NCBI GenBank assembly: GCA_001603805.1
Contig: LUZY01000013.1
Span: 536,723-600,722, forward strand
Direction: 5' to 3'
Origin: Deferribacterales bacterium Deferri_01
Lineage (GTDB): Bacteria; Chrysiogenota; Deferribacteres; Deferribacterales; Geovibrionaceae
Length of the DNA stretch: 64,000 bases
How positions within the stretch are numbered: the first letter of the stretch is position 1; the number at the start of each line of letters is the position of its first letter. The notes under the pieces were generated by a model, which saw nothing but the letters and a program-made list of their open reading frames with translations, made no database searches and had not been told where the DNA came from. The translations under genes and the position numbers were made by a program. This document shows, one piece after another, positions 30,305-39,364 of this stretch.

Positions 30305-31713
30305 AGAACAGGTCCCAGAGTACGGCACACTCCTTCAAATACACGAAGGGCAAAGGGACGTGCTTTGATCTTTTTAAGATCCATTTCCTCCGAATGACAG
30401 AGATAATACTTCACAAGCCGTCCCACATCCTCGGCAAATGCGCCAGAATAAGCAACGATATTAAGCTCGAAGTTGATCTTAAAACTTCTGCCGTCCATGT
30501 TCGCAGAACCGGTAATCACAAAATAATCATCTATCACTACAATCTTGGCGTGAAGCATTATGCCTTTTGTCTCATATATCTTAACGCCGTTCTCGATCAA
30601 CTCTTCATAATACGAACGTCCGGCAGCAGCGGCAAGAAGCTGGTTATTCTTGCCGGGCAGAATGACTGTAACATCTATACCCTGACGGCTGATATTTTTA
30701 AGGGTTTCTATAACAGGCTGATCAGGCACGAGATAAGGAGTAACTATGACAACAGACTTTCTCGCCCTGTTCAGTGTGCTGAAAAGCGTGCTGTATATCA
30801 GCGGGCGTGGCATATGCGGACCGGAGGGAACAACTTGAAGCGTTGTATCCCCGCCCCGCTCAACCTGAGCGCTTTTTATCAGCTCTTCAATATTCTCACC
30901 TGTTGCAAAAAGCCAGTCCTCAGCGAAAACCTCTTCAACAGGGTACACTGCATCCCCTTCAAATGAAAGGTGTGCATCAAACCATTTTCTGTTGCCGAAC
31001 AGACCGCCCATGTACTCACTGCCGATATTCATTCCGCCTGTGTAGCAGATGCGTCCGTCTATTATGGCTATCTTCCTGTGGTTGCGGAAGTTCATCCTTG
31101 AAACAGTTTTAAAACCCAGAGGCGGATGAAATACTGCTATATTCACCTTGCTTTTCTTCAGCCTTCTGTAAGTTCTGCTGAGAGTAAAAAGAAAAGAGCC
31201 GAAGCCATCCACAAGAAGGAAAACCTTAACGCCTCTTTCGGCAGTTTCGATAAGCATATCAGCAAAAAACTTCCCTGCAAAATCATTCCTGAATACGTAA
31301 TATTCCATGAGAACATACTTCTCAGCACCGCTTATATCTTCACCCAGAAGAGAATATTTCTCTCCGCCTCCGATTATGAGTTTTAAATTGCTGCACATAT
31401 GCGGAGAAACGCCTGTGATATTTTCCACAAGGGCGCCAAGACCACTTTTATCAAACTCTTCATCATGTTTTACGTATTTCTTGAGATCAATGGAACGGTA
31501 GGACTTGAATTTCTGCTCAACCATGCGCTTAAGCCTCGGATTACCGAGAAGAATATACATCACAGCACCCACGAAAGGGAAAAGCACCACAACCATCAGC
31601 CAAGAGAAGTTCGCCCTCGCTTCTCTCCTGCCTGAAAGGATAACAAGGACAAGAATAAGAGAAATTACCTCGCCCAGATGCTGAAAAAAGAAATTGACAA
31701 ACGCTGTCATCAT
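30301..31713 (-). CDS. cls: Cardiolipin synthase (phospholipase D family)
   Basis: Inner-membrane enzyme that makes cardiolipin from phosphatidylglycerol or a second phospholipid. The 470-residue protein has two N-terminal membrane helices (about 8-25 and 36-56) and two PLD domains, each with an intact HxKx4D motif: HRKIAIID near 210 and HAKIVVID near 388. This matches ClsA-type length and layout. The start overlaps the end of the radical SAM gene by 4 bp. Confidence 0.95.
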   Translation of the reverse strand: MMTAFVNFFFQHLGEVISLILVLVILSGRREARANFSWLMVVVLFPFVGAVMYILLGNPRLKRMVEQKFKSYRSIDLKKYVKHDEEFDKSGLGALVENITGVSPHMCSNLKLIIGGGEKYSLLGEDISGAEKYVLMEYYVFRNDFAGKFFADMLIETAERGVKVFLLVDGFGSFLFTLSRTYRRLKKSKVNIAVFHPPLGFKTVSRMNFRNHRKIAIIDGRICYTGGMNIGSEYMGGLFGNRKWFDAHLSFEGDAVYPVEEVFAEDWLFATGENIEELIKSAQVERGGDTTLQVVPSGPHMPRPLIYSTLFSTLNRARKSVVIVTPYLVPDQPVIETLKNISRQGIDVTVILPGKNNQLLAAAAGRSYYEELIENGVKIYETKGIMLHAKIVVIDDYFVITGSANMDGRSFKINFELNIVAYSGAFAEDVGRLVKYYLCHSEEMDLKKIKARPFALRVFEGVCRTLGPVL

Positions 31714-32627
31714 TTCCTGAATAAAACTCCCTGACGCAGTCCCTTTTCACGCATTACACTTTTGAGAAGATCAATAAACCCGTTTTTGGAAATTTCCCAT
31801 TTCGGTGCGATAAGCGTGTCACCCGCTGCATCCCCCATAAGACGGGCGATAACGGTTTCATCCGGCAGAAGTGCTATGCACTCAGCAAGAATATCCGCAT
31901 ATTCACGCACGTCCATAACTTTAATTTTACCCTGTTTATAAATATTTTCAAGCTCTGTATCGTTTACGATGTGGAGGTGGTGAAACTTTACGGAGTGAAC
32001 ACCGCAGGCAGCGGCAAAGCGGGTTGTTTCCATCATGTCCTCCCTTGTGTCATTGGGCAGACCAAGGATTATATGAGCGCATGACTTTATGCCCCGTTCA
32101 GATGTTTTCCGCACAGCATCAGCAAAATCATCCGCAGTATGCCCACGGTTTATGATGCGGAGTGTTTCAGGGTTGGAGGACTGAAGCCCATATTCCACAA
32201 CAACTTCGTAGCGTTTATTTAACTCCGCCAGATAATCAAGCTTTTCATCATCCACAGTGTCTGGGCGGGTGCCTATGTGAATCGAAACTATTCCGTCGTC
32301 AATGAGTGCGCTTTCAAGCTTTGTTTTTATCTCATCCAGAGAGCCGTAAGTATTTGAGTATGACTGAAAATACACTATGTATGCGTTTATATTCTTCCGT
32401 TTAAGCGCCTCAATACGCTTCTTCACCTGCCCGGTTATCTCACCTGCTGAAGCACCGGAGAAGGATTCATTATTGCAGTAAATGCACCCGTTGAGCCCCT
32501 TGGTTCCGTCCCTGTTGGGGCATGTGAAACCGGCATCAACAGGAACTTTCCAGACCTTCTGCCCAAAACGCCGGCGAAGATAGGTGTTTAAGTCAAGGTA
32601 AAGGTGTTCAGTTTCGTCATCTCTCAT
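31710..32627 (-). CDS. YhcC-family radical SAM protein
   Basis: Radical SAM enzyme of the YhcC (TIGR01212-type) family; the substrate is unknown to me. The 305-residue protein, starting at the ATG at 32627 (MRDDETEHLYLDLNTYL), has the family's cluster motif with wide first spacing, C-x11-C-x2-C in FTCPNRDGTKG-NGCIYC, then the SAM-binding region YFQSYSNTYG and a C-terminal VKFHHLHIVNDTELE. A frame extension upstream of 32627 is hydrophobic and lies in the promoter region of the divergent operon, so I exclude it. Confidence 0.9.
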   Translation of the reverse strand: MRDDETEHLYLDLNTYLRRRFGQKVWKVPVDAGFTCPNRDGTKGLNGCIYCNNESFSGASAGEITGQVKKRIEALKRKNINAYIVYFQSYSNTYGSLDEIKTKLESALIDDGIVSIHIGTRPDTVDDEKLDYLAELNKRYEVVVEYGLQSSNPETLRIINRGHTADDFADAVRKTSERGIKSCAHIILGLPNDTREDMMETTRFAAACGVHSVKFHHLHIVNDTELENIYKQGKIKVMDVREYADILAECIALLPDETVIARLMGDAAGDTLIAPKWEISKNGFIDLLKSVMREKGLRQGVLFRK

Positions 32628-32732
32628 AAAGCCAAAAATAACTCTTAAAACTAAATTAATAAATAACAAAATGTTCTGTTATCTAAAACCTGCCGGCGGT
32701 CTGAAATCAGAAATTTCCTTTCTTGTATTTGT

Positions 32733-32741
32733 TGCTATAAT
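32733..32741 (+). promoter_or_regulatory. Extended -10 promoter for the Trm112-like/nnr/valS operon
   Basis: TGCTATAAT at 32733-32741 (TG at 32733-32734) is a perfect TATAAT with the extended -10 TG dinucleotide at the right place. The -35 region (TTTCCT) is poor, as often seen with extended -10 promoters. It lies 37 bp before the first start codon. A GAAAT/ATTTC inverted repeat at 32704-32717 overlaps the -35 position and could be an operator, though it is short. Confidence 0.55.
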
Positions 32742-32778
32742 ATCTTACATTAATTCAAACTGTACTCGGAGCGACATA

Positions 32779-32964
32779 ATGGCTTTAAAACCAGAACTAA
32801 TAGAAGTGCTTGCATGTCCGAAATGCAAAACGGGCGTAAGAGTATCCAAAAACGGAAAATCCATCGTATGCGATACATGCAGGCTTGTGTATGAGATAAA
32901 AGACGATATTCCGGTTATGCTTATTGACGAAGCCAAACAGGTTGAAAACACGGAAGAGTATTAA
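32779..32964 (+). CDS. Trm112/YcaR-like zinc-binding protein
   Basis: Small zinc-ribbon protein of the Trm112 (UPF0434/YcaR) family; relatives act as partners of methyltransferases, though the bacterial partner is usually unknown. The 61-residue protein starts at the ATG at 32779 with GGAG 8 bp before it. Two cysteine pairs, CPKC and CDTC, bind zinc, and the ending KDDIPVMLIDEA is the family hallmark. It is the first gene of the operon ending at rsmI and is 2 bp from nnr. Confidence 0.92.
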   Translation: MALKPELIEVLACPKCKTGVRVSKNGKSIVCDTCRLVYEIKDDIPVMLIDEAKQVENTEEY

Positions 32965-32966
32965 TC

Positions 32967-34475
32967 ATGGAAATTCTTAACTCTGCCTCCATGTCCGAGG
33001 CGGACAGACTCACTATTCAGGAAACCGGAATCCCCTCTGCTGTATTAATGGAAAACGCCGCCAGAAGCGTTTTTGAATATATCGCATCCCTTGATATTCC
33101 AAAAGAGAGGATAGCAATAGCCGCAGGTTCAGGCAACAACGGCGGAGACGGCTTCGCCCTCGCCCGTCACCTTGCAAATGCAGGAGTCGTTGTGGATGTA
33201 TTCGCCTGCAACCCTGAAAAACTCAAGGGCGATGCCAAGCTGAACTATGACATTTTACTTAACTTTCCTGTAAGCATAATAGAACTTGCAGGTGAAGCTC
33301 CGTTTTTTGACTCATACGACATAACTGTAGACGCTATATTCGGCACAGGCTTTAAGGGTGAAGTAACAGGCTTTTACGCAGATCTGATCGAATCAGTTAA
33401 CGAGACATCAAACTACGTGATTTCAATAGATATTCCAAGCGGTCTTTCAGGCAGCTCCCACAATGTTGCAGGCATATGTGTTGACGCAGACTCCACAGTG
33501 ACATTCTGTCGTCCGAAAATACCTCACTGCATGTTCCCTGCAAAAAAATTCTGCGGTGAAATCGCAGTAACGGATATTTCCATACCCGATTTCAATGTAG
33601 ATAAGGTGTCCGAAGGGCTTTTTCTCTTAACAGAAGATCTCCTGCCACGTATCCCCAGAAGAACCGAGGATTCCCACAAAGGAACTTACGGACATGCCGT
33701 GATTGCAGGCGGTTCAGCGGGCAAAACAGGTGCCGCTATGATGGCATCATTATCATGCCTTACAGCAGGTGCAGGGCTTGTAACCTGCATGCTACCCGCC
33801 AGCCTGAATTATGTGGCAGAAAACGGAGCCTTTGAAGTTATGAGTTTTCCTGTAGGTAAAGGCGACCATTTCCACGGTGAGGATTACCTTGACGCTGTGA
33901 GTTTTCTGAAAGACAAAAAAGTCCTCGCAATCGGCACAGGAATCGGCAGAAATGAGGAAACAGGCGAGTTTATCCGCAGAATACTTAAAGCAACATCCCT
34001 TCCTGCTGTTATCGATGCCGACGGACTGTATCATACAGACAAAGAAACACTTTCCTCACTTTCGGGACGGGCAGTGCTTACGCCGCATATTGGTGAATTT
34101 GCACGCATGACAGGGCTAAACATTGAGCAGGTTCAGGCGGACAGGTTGAATCTTGCCCGCTCATTTGCAGCAGAAAACGGCGTCGTACTCGTTCTCAAAA
34201 GTGCAGATACCATAATTGCAACCCCCGAAGGGATAACCTTCATCAGCATAAACGGCTCACCGGCCCTTGCAAAAGGCGGCAGCGGAGACTGCCTCACCGG
34301 GCTGATAACAGGATTCATATCCCAGGGTTATGAACCCGCCGAAGCAGCCGTTCTCGGCTCTTACATACTGGGAGCAGCGGGAAGAAAGGCTGCGGAGGAA
34401 ATGAGCGAAAGAAGCGTTATGACCTCTCACGTTATTAAACAAATCGGAACGGTGATAAGTGAGCTTGAAGATTAA
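32967..34475 (+). CDS. nnr: Bifunctional NAD(P)H-hydrate epimerase / ADP-dependent dehydratase
   Basis: Repairs hydrated NADH and NADPH. The 502-residue protein has an N-terminal YjeF epimerase domain at about 1-215 (GSGNNGGDGFALARHL, SIDIPSGLSG) and a C-terminal ribokinase-like dehydratase domain at about 220-500 (HKGTYGHAVIAGGSAGKTGA, IDADGL, TPHIGEFARM, GGSGDCLTGLI). Both functional loops are intact. It overlaps tsaE by 17 bp; nnr-tsaE adjacency is common in bacteria. Confidence 0.96.
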   Translation: MEILNSASMSEADRLTIQETGIPSAVLMENAARSVFEYIASLDIPKERIAIAAGSGNNGGDGFALARHLANAGVVVDVFACNPEKLKGDAKLNYDILLNFPVSIIELAGEAPFFDSYDITVDAIFGTGFKGEVTGFYADLIESVNETSNYVISIDIPSGLSGSSHNVAGICVDADSTVTFCRPKIPHCMFPAKKFCGEIAVTDISIPDFNVDKVSEGLFLLTEDLLPRIPRRTEDSHKGTYGHAVIAGGSAGKTGAAMMASLSCLTAGAGLVTCMLPASLNYVAENGAFEVMSFPVGKGDHFHGEDYLDAVSFLKDKKVLAIGTGIGRNEETGEFIRRILKATSLPAVIDADGLYHTDKETLSSLSGRAVLTPHIGEFARMTGLNIEQVQADRLNLARSFAAENGVVLVLKSADTIIATPEGITFISINGSPALAKGGSGDCLTGLITGFISQGYEPAEAAVLGSYILGAAGRKAAEEMSERSVMTSHVIKQIGTVISELED

Positions 34476-34875
34476 CACATCGTCACCGGAAGAAACAGCG
34501 GAAGCGGCAAAAAACCTTATAAGCATACTCACAGGGAAGACTGTTCTTCTCAACGGAAATCTCGGTGCAGGGAAAACAACCTTTGTAAAGGCATTTGCCA
34601 AAGCTTCGGGCTGCAAGGAAGAGGGCTCAAGTCCCACCTTCACCCTTATGCAGAGATACAGAGGGGAAACAGATATACTTCATTTCGATCTCTACAGGCT
34701 CAATCACTTTGAAGAACTTGAAACAATAGGCTTTTTTGAGACTATGGAGGAGAATGCCACCAAGTTTATCGAATGGGCGGAGAAGTTCAGCCTTGAAGAC
34801 GAGCTTGAAAGTTTTGTAAAAATTGATATAAAAAATCTCGGCGGCAACAAGAGAGAGCTGCACATAAAGGAATAG
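34459..34875 (+). CDS. tsaE: tRNA t6A37 modification ATPase TsaE
   Basis: ATPase of the TsaBDE complex that makes the t6A base at position 37 of ANN-decoding tRNAs. The 138-residue protein has Walker A GNLGAGKT at 33-40, SSPTFTLMQRY and the HFDLYRL motif, all typical. The start is a GTG at 34459 within the end of nnr. TsaB, TsaC and TsaD are not in the window. Confidence 0.95.
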   Translation: MSLKINTSSPEETAEAAKNLISILTGKTVLLNGNLGAGKTTFVKAFAKASGCKEEGSSPTFTLMQRYRGETDILHFDLYRLNHFEELETIGFFETMEENATKFIEWAEKFSLEDELESFVKIDIKNLGGNKRELHIKE

Positions 34876-34877
34876 AT

Positions 34878-35111
34878 ATGATACCCAAATACTGCCCCTA
34901 CTGCGGTGACGAAAAACTGGAAGAGCTTGAGCCTACAGAAGTCGCCATAGACAATATGATATGGACAATATATCATTACGAATGCCAGTTCTGCGGCGAG
35001 CTTTTCGACAGGATAATCCCCGAAGGCGAGCTTGAGTGGGACAATATATCGCCTGATGACCTTGATTCGCTCATAGACGATGACGATAAACCGAAAGGAT
35101 ATCCCCATTAA
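34878..35111 (+). CDS. Small zinc-ribbon protein of unknown function
   Basis: A 77-residue protein with two CxxC pairs, CPYC near residue 6 and CQFC near 36, forming a likely zinc ribbon, and an acidic tail (SPDDLDSLIDDDDKP). I do not recognise a family. It starts 2 bp after tsaE with AAAGGAA upstream, and its codon use resembles its neighbours, so it looks like a true gene. It overlaps the next small gene by 32 bp if that gene starts at 35080. A role with tsaE or valS in tRNA biology is only suggested by position. Confidence 0.75.
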   Translation: MIPKYCPYCGDEKLEELEPTEVAIDNMIWTIYHYECQFCGELFDRIIPEGELEWDNISPDDLDSLIDDDDKPKGYPH

Positions 35112-35358
35112 CAGACCTAACCTCTCCGAAGAGGACGTCAACAAAATACTTATCGTCAAAAACGGACTTGAGGATCTTAACCTGATCATTCAGGAAATTG
35201 AGCATACTTACCAGGTTCTGAGCGATACGGAACTTACAGACGAGGAAATAGCACTGAACAGAAGAAGACTGAAATCGCTGGAAAAGCTGCTTGCGGACAT
35301 TAACTCCAAGGTTAATACAGCGATTGAGAAAGAACTTGATAAATCAAAACTTTCATAA
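35080..35358 (+). CDS. Small coiled-coil protein of unknown function
   Basis: A 92-residue, mostly helical, charged protein (EDVNKILIVKNGLEDLNLII, NRRRLKSLEKLLADINSKV) with no membrane segment and no cysteine. The frame runs from the ATG at 35080, inside the preceding gene, to 18 bp before valS. No good Shine-Dalgarno precedes that ATG, so the true start may differ or depend on coupling. I do not recognise the family; it could be a structural or adaptor coiled coil. Confidence 0.65.
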   Translation: MTINRKDIPINRPNLSEEDVNKILIVKNGLEDLNLIIQEIEHTYQVLSDTELTDEEIALNRRRLKSLEKLLADINSKVNTAIEKELDKSKLS

Positions 35359-35376
35359 TAGACGGAGCTGATAAGA

Positions 35377-38001
35377 ATGCCGAAAGAAATACCTACGCGA
35401 ATTGACCCGAAAGAATTTGAAGCAGACATTTATGCGGAGTGGATAAGAGACAACAGATTTCATGCAGATGAAAACTCTGAAAAACCCGCCTACTCCATAG
35501 TCATACCGCCTCCAAACGTCACAGGCTCACTTCACATGGGGCATGCTCTGAATAACACATTGCAGGACATTCTCATCCGCTATCACCGCCTTGCTGGTTT
35601 TGAAGCTCTCTGGATGCCCGGCACAGACCATGCAGGAATCGCAACGCAGAACGTTGTGGAGAAACAGCTTGCCGCCGAAGGAACAGACAGACACGCAGTC
35701 GGGCGTGAAGCCTTCATAGAAAGGGTCTGGAAATGGCGTGAGGAATCAGGCGGAACAATAATAAACCAGCTCAGGCGCCTAGGCTGTTCATGCGACTGGG
35801 AGCGTGAGCGCTTCACCATGGATGAAGGCTTGAGCGATGCTGTCCGCAAGGTGTTTGTAACTCTTTACAAAGAAGGACTGATCTACCGATCTGACTATAT
35901 AGTTAACTGGTGTCCCAGATGCCACACCGCCCTTAGTGATCTTGAAGTTGAACACGAAGACACCGAAGGCGGATTTTATCAGATACTCTACCCTGTCAAA
36001 GACAGCGATATAAAACTCACAGTCGCCACAACAAGACCCGAAACAATGCTCGGCGATACTGCTGTTGCCGTTCATCCTGATGATGAGAGATATAACAGCC
36101 TCATTGGCAAAACAGTTACACTCCCCCTTATGAACCGTGAAATCCCCATAATCGGCGATGAATATGTCGATATGGAGATGGGAACAGGCTGCCTGAAGGT
36201 CACTCCGGCGCATGACCCTAACGACTTTGAAATAGGCAGAAGGCACAACCTCCCCGCTGTCAAGATGATGAACGAGAGCGGAAAAGTAAACTCAAACGGC
36301 GGTCAGTTCGCAGGAATGGACAGGTTTGAGGCAAGGAAAAAGGTAATCGAAGAGCTTGATAAGCTTGGTCTCTTCGTTAAAAAAGATGTCCACATGCACA
36401 GCGTGGGACACTGCCAGAGATGTACAACAATAGTAGAACCCACAATCTCTAAGCAGTGGTTTGTAAAAATCAAACCTCTGGCTGAAAAGGCCATCGAAGG
36501 TGTGGAAACAGGCGACATCAAAATATATCCTGAATCATGGAAAAATACCTACTATGAATGGATGTACAACATCCGTGACTGGTGCATAAGCCGCCAGATA
36601 TGGTGGGGACACAGAATACCCGCATGGTATTGTGACGGCTGCGGCGAAGTTATTGTAGAAACAGAAGATCCGGACACATGCCCCAAATGCGGAAACTCAA
36701 GCTTAAGGCAGGATCCTGATGTCCTTGATACATGGTTTTCCTCTGCCCTGTGGCCTTTTTCTACTATGGGATGGCCGGAGCAAACAAAAACTCTTGAGAA
36801 ATTCTACCCCACATCCTGCCTTGTGACAGGCTTCGACATTCTGTTTTTCTGGGTGGCGAGAATGATTATGGACGGATATAAGTTCATGGGAGAAAAGCCC
36901 TTTAAAGAGGTGTATCTCCACGCCCTTGTCCGTGACCAGCACGGACAGAAAATGAGTAAATCCAAAGGGAACGTAATAGATCCCCTTCTGATGATAGACA
37001 AGTTCGGAGCCGATTCCTTCCGCTTCACACTCGCAGCATTCGCAGCGCAGGGGCGTGACATAAAAATGTCCGAAGAGCGCATCGAAGGCTACAGAAACTT
37101 TGTAAACAAAATATGGAACGCCTCAAGGTTCATTATGATGAATGTTGAGCAGAATAATCCCCTTCCCTCTGCGGATAAACTGAGCATCGAAGATAAATGG
37201 ATTCTCATGAACCTGCGCAAAACTGCGGAGCAGACAGCGGAAGCGATTAAAAAATATGACTTTAACGAAGGCGCATTAAGTATATACAGCTTCTTCTGGC
37301 ACAAATTCTGCGACTGGTACATTGAGTTCATCAAACCCAGAATATACAACGAGGAAACCAAAGCAGACGCCATAGCTGTTGCATCTTATGTGCTTGAGAA
37401 ATCGCTGATAATACTCCATCCGTTTATGCCTTTCGTAACGGAATACATCTATAAGATGCTCACAGGCAAAGAGTCTGTGATGGCTGAAACCTATCCTGAA
37501 CTGAATTTTACATGGCAGAAAGAGATGGAAGAGACGGATGCGGTCATTGAACTTGTAAGCCTTATCAGAAACGTAAGGGGCGAGTACAACGTATCCATGT
37601 CCAAACAGCTTAAGGCATGGGTTAAGACAGACAGTGAAAAAATGAAAGAGCTTTTTACCCATGCAAAAGACAGGGTAACAAACCTCGCAAGGCTTGAAAG
37701 TCTCGATTTTACAGACGCAGAGCCTGCTGATTCTGTTGCCAATATAGCCGGAAGTTTCACAGTTTACGTTCCTCTTCAGGGTTTGGTCGATGTTGAGGCG
37801 GAGATCAAAAAACTGGAAAAAGAACAAAAAGCAGTCGAAAAGGACCTTAATGTTTACGGCGGAAAGCTGAAAAATGAAAAATACCTGGCAAATGCTGCGC
37901 CGGAAGTTATCGAAAAGGATAAAAAGAAATTCGAGGATGCAACAGCCCTCGCCGCCAAAATTGAAGAAAACTTAAGGAGACTGAAAAGCCAATGCAAATG
38001 A
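35377..38001 (+). CDS. valS: Valyl-tRNA synthetase
   Basis: Charges tRNA-Val and edits threonine mischarging. The 874-residue class I synthetase has the HIGH-type motif HMGH at 53-56, the editing domain (TTRPETMLGDTAVAVHPDD), zinc-like CDGCGEVIVE and CPKCG, the KMSKS motif at 525-529, an anticodon-binding domain and a C-terminal coiled coil at about 805-870. There is no T-box leader before it. It overlaps nadC by 10 bp. Confidence 0.98.
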   Translation: MPKEIPTRIDPKEFEADIYAEWIRDNRFHADENSEKPAYSIVIPPPNVTGSLHMGHALNNTLQDILIRYHRLAGFEALWMPGTDHAGIATQNVVEKQLAAEGTDRHAVGREAFIERVWKWREESGGTIINQLRRLGCSCDWERERFTMDEGLSDAVRKVFVTLYKEGLIYRSDYIVNWCPRCHTALSDLEVEHEDTEGGFYQILYPVKDSDIKLTVATTRPETMLGDTAVAVHPDDERYNSLIGKTVTLPLMNREIPIIGDEYVDMEMGTGCLKVTPAHDPNDFEIGRRHNLPAVKMMNESGKVNSNGGQFAGMDRFEARKKVIEELDKLGLFVKKDVHMHSVGHCQRCTTIVEPTISKQWFVKIKPLAEKAIEGVETGDIKIYPESWKNTYYEWMYNIRDWCISRQIWWGHRIPAWYCDGCGEVIVETEDPDTCPKCGNSSLRQDPDVLDTWFSSALWPFSTMGWPEQTKTLEKFYPTSCLVTGFDILFFWVARMIMDGYKFMGEKPFKEVYLHALVRDQHGQKMSKSKGNVIDPLLMIDKFGADSFRFTLAAFAAQGRDIKMSEERIEGYRNFVNKIWNASRFIMMNVEQNNPLPSADKLSIEDKWILMNLRKTAEQTAEAIKKYDFNEGALSIYSFFWHKFCDWYIEFIKPRIYNEETKADAIAVASYVLEKSLIILHPFMPFVTEYIYKMLTGKESVMAETYPELNFTWQKEMEETDAVIELVSLIRNVRGEYNVSMSKQLKAWVKTDSEKMKELFTHAKDRVTNLARLESLDFTDAEPADSVANIAGSFTVYVPLQGLVDVEAEIKKLEKEQKAVEKDLNVYGGKLKNEKYLANAAPEVIEKDKKKFEDATALAAKIEENLRRLKSQCK

Positions 38002-38828
38002 ACGGATACACCAAAAGGCTTATACAGCTTGCCTTAGATGAAGATATAGGCACGGGAGACCTCACCGCCGGAGCATTTGAATCCTTCAAATCTCAGGCAA
38101 CCTTCAACTTCATAGCAAAGGAGGACTGCATAATCTGCGGTACAAAAGTTGCGCAGGAAGTGTATTTCATGCTTGATCATGATGTTAAGGTTGAGTTCTC
38201 CGTTAAAGACGGTGAGCATGTGAGTGAACGGCGTATAATCGGTCAGGTCACAGGTCCGGCAAGCTCGATCCTCACAGGTGAGAGAACATCGCTGAACTTT
38301 CTCCAAAGGCTTTCAGGCGTTGCCACAAACACCGCCAGATATGTTGAGGCGCTTGGTGATTCAAATATAAAAATTCTTGATACCCGCAAAACCACCCCCG
38401 GCTGGCGCAGGATAGAGAAATACGCAGTGAAGACGGGCGGAGGCTGGAACCACAGACTCGGTCTGTTTGACGGAGTAATGCTTAAGGACAACCATGTAGA
38501 TGCGGCGGGAAGCATAACAGGCGCAGTAAAAAATGTCCGCCGATTCATCCCCACCACTGTTAAGGTTGAGGTGGAAACCCGCAACCTTCAGGAAGTTCAG
38601 GAAGCTGTTGAAGCCGGGGCAGACATAATCATGCTTGATAACTTCGACATAGCGACTATTGAGGAAGCTGTGAAAATCATAGAAAAACGTGCAAAAATTG
38701 AGGTCTCCGGCGGCGTAACAATGGACTTCCTTAAAAAGCTAAGAAACATTGATGTGGATTATGTATCCATCGGAGCGCTCACTCATCAGGCTACAGGAGT
38801 TGACATAAGCCTCAAAATGAGAGGTTAA
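37992..38828 (+). CDS. nadC: Nicotinate-nucleotide pyrophosphorylase (quinolinate PRTase)
   Basis: Makes nicotinate mononucleotide from quinolinate and PRPP in de novo NAD synthesis. The 278-residue protein has DEDIGTGDLT at the N-terminus, LNFLQRLSGVAT, LDTRKTTPGWR, KDNHV, VEVETRNLQE and the SGGVTMDFL loop. It overlaps valS by 10 bp and is followed 2 bp later by the thioredoxin-like gene. nadA and nadB are not in the window. Confidence 0.97.
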   Translation: MQMNGYTKRLIQLALDEDIGTGDLTAGAFESFKSQATFNFIAKEDCIICGTKVAQEVYFMLDHDVKVEFSVKDGEHVSERRIIGQVTGPASSILTGERTSLNFLQRLSGVATNTARYVEALGDSNIKILDTRKTTPGWRRIEKYAVKTGGGWNHRLGLFDGVMLKDNHVDAAGSITGAVKNVRRFIPTTVKVEVETRNLQEVQEAVEAGADIIMLDNFDIATIEEAVKIIEKRAKIEVSGGVTMDFLKKLRNIDVDYVSIGALTHQATGVDISLKMRG

Positions 38829-38830
38829 TC

Positions 38831-39364
38831 TTGAGGAAAATCCGCTTTTTTGACGGCAAAAGCATTCTTGTTTTCGGAATAATAGCCCTTGCCTTCTACA
38901 CCCTTTGGCAGAGCAGGTTTAATGACGCCCTGCCGGAGGGATTCAAAGCGGAGAGACTTGAATTTCGTACCCTTGACAACCAGAGTTTTACCACAGATGA
39001 AATAGGCATGCCTGTCATGCTTGTATTCCTTAATACAAAAACCTTTTTTACCAGTAACATATATCCAAACCTCATACTGAAGGCTATGCCGGAACTCAAG
39101 CAGATTGAAAACGCAGGATATATGAAGCTGTTAGTGGTTACAGATATTGAACAAACGCCCGAATCAGTACATAAGCTGCTCGGACGAAAAAAGTATAAAA
39201 TCCTTGAAAATAGCGTATATTTGAGTAATACTGAACTATTGTCAGGCTACTTCGGCGTGCGGAGCTGGCCTCATTTTTTTTTGATGGATAAAGATAACAC
39301 AATACTTTATCAGGACAAAGTTCCCTCCGTGGATAAGCTTATCCGCATACTTAAAGGAGTATAA
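38831..39364 (+). CDS. Membrane-anchored thioredoxin-fold protein lacking the CxxC motif
   Basis: A 177-residue protein with one N-terminal membrane helix (about 12-25) and a thioredoxin/TlpA-like fold facing the periplasm. It starts at TTG 38831 with GAGG about 6 bp before. Fold marks are FRTLDNQSF, a strand VMLVFLNT, and the cis-proline region SWPHFFLMDKDNTILYQ. At the place of the usual WCxxC it has NTKTFFT, and the whole protein has no cysteine, so it cannot be a dithiol oxidoreductase. It ends directly against trxB. It may be a binding or scaffold derivative; a precise function is not evident. Confidence 0.75.
   Translation: MRKIRFFDGKSILVFGIIALAFYTLWQSRFNDALPEGFKAERLEFRTLDNQSFTTDEIGMPVMLVFLNTKTFFTSNIYPNLILKAMPELKQIENAGYMKLLVVTDIEQTPESVHKLLGRKKYKILENSVYLSNTELLSGYFGVRSWPHFFLMDKDNTILYQDKVPSVDKLIRILKGV

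Noticed and set aside
32671-32778. Extension of the Trm112-like gene by 36 residues
   Set aside because: It runs through the extended -10 promoter, and the ATG at 32779 has GGAG and matches the family N-terminus.
35359-35376. T-box leader before valS
   Set aside because: Only 18 bp separate valS from the preceding gene; no specifier hairpin or antiterminator can fit.
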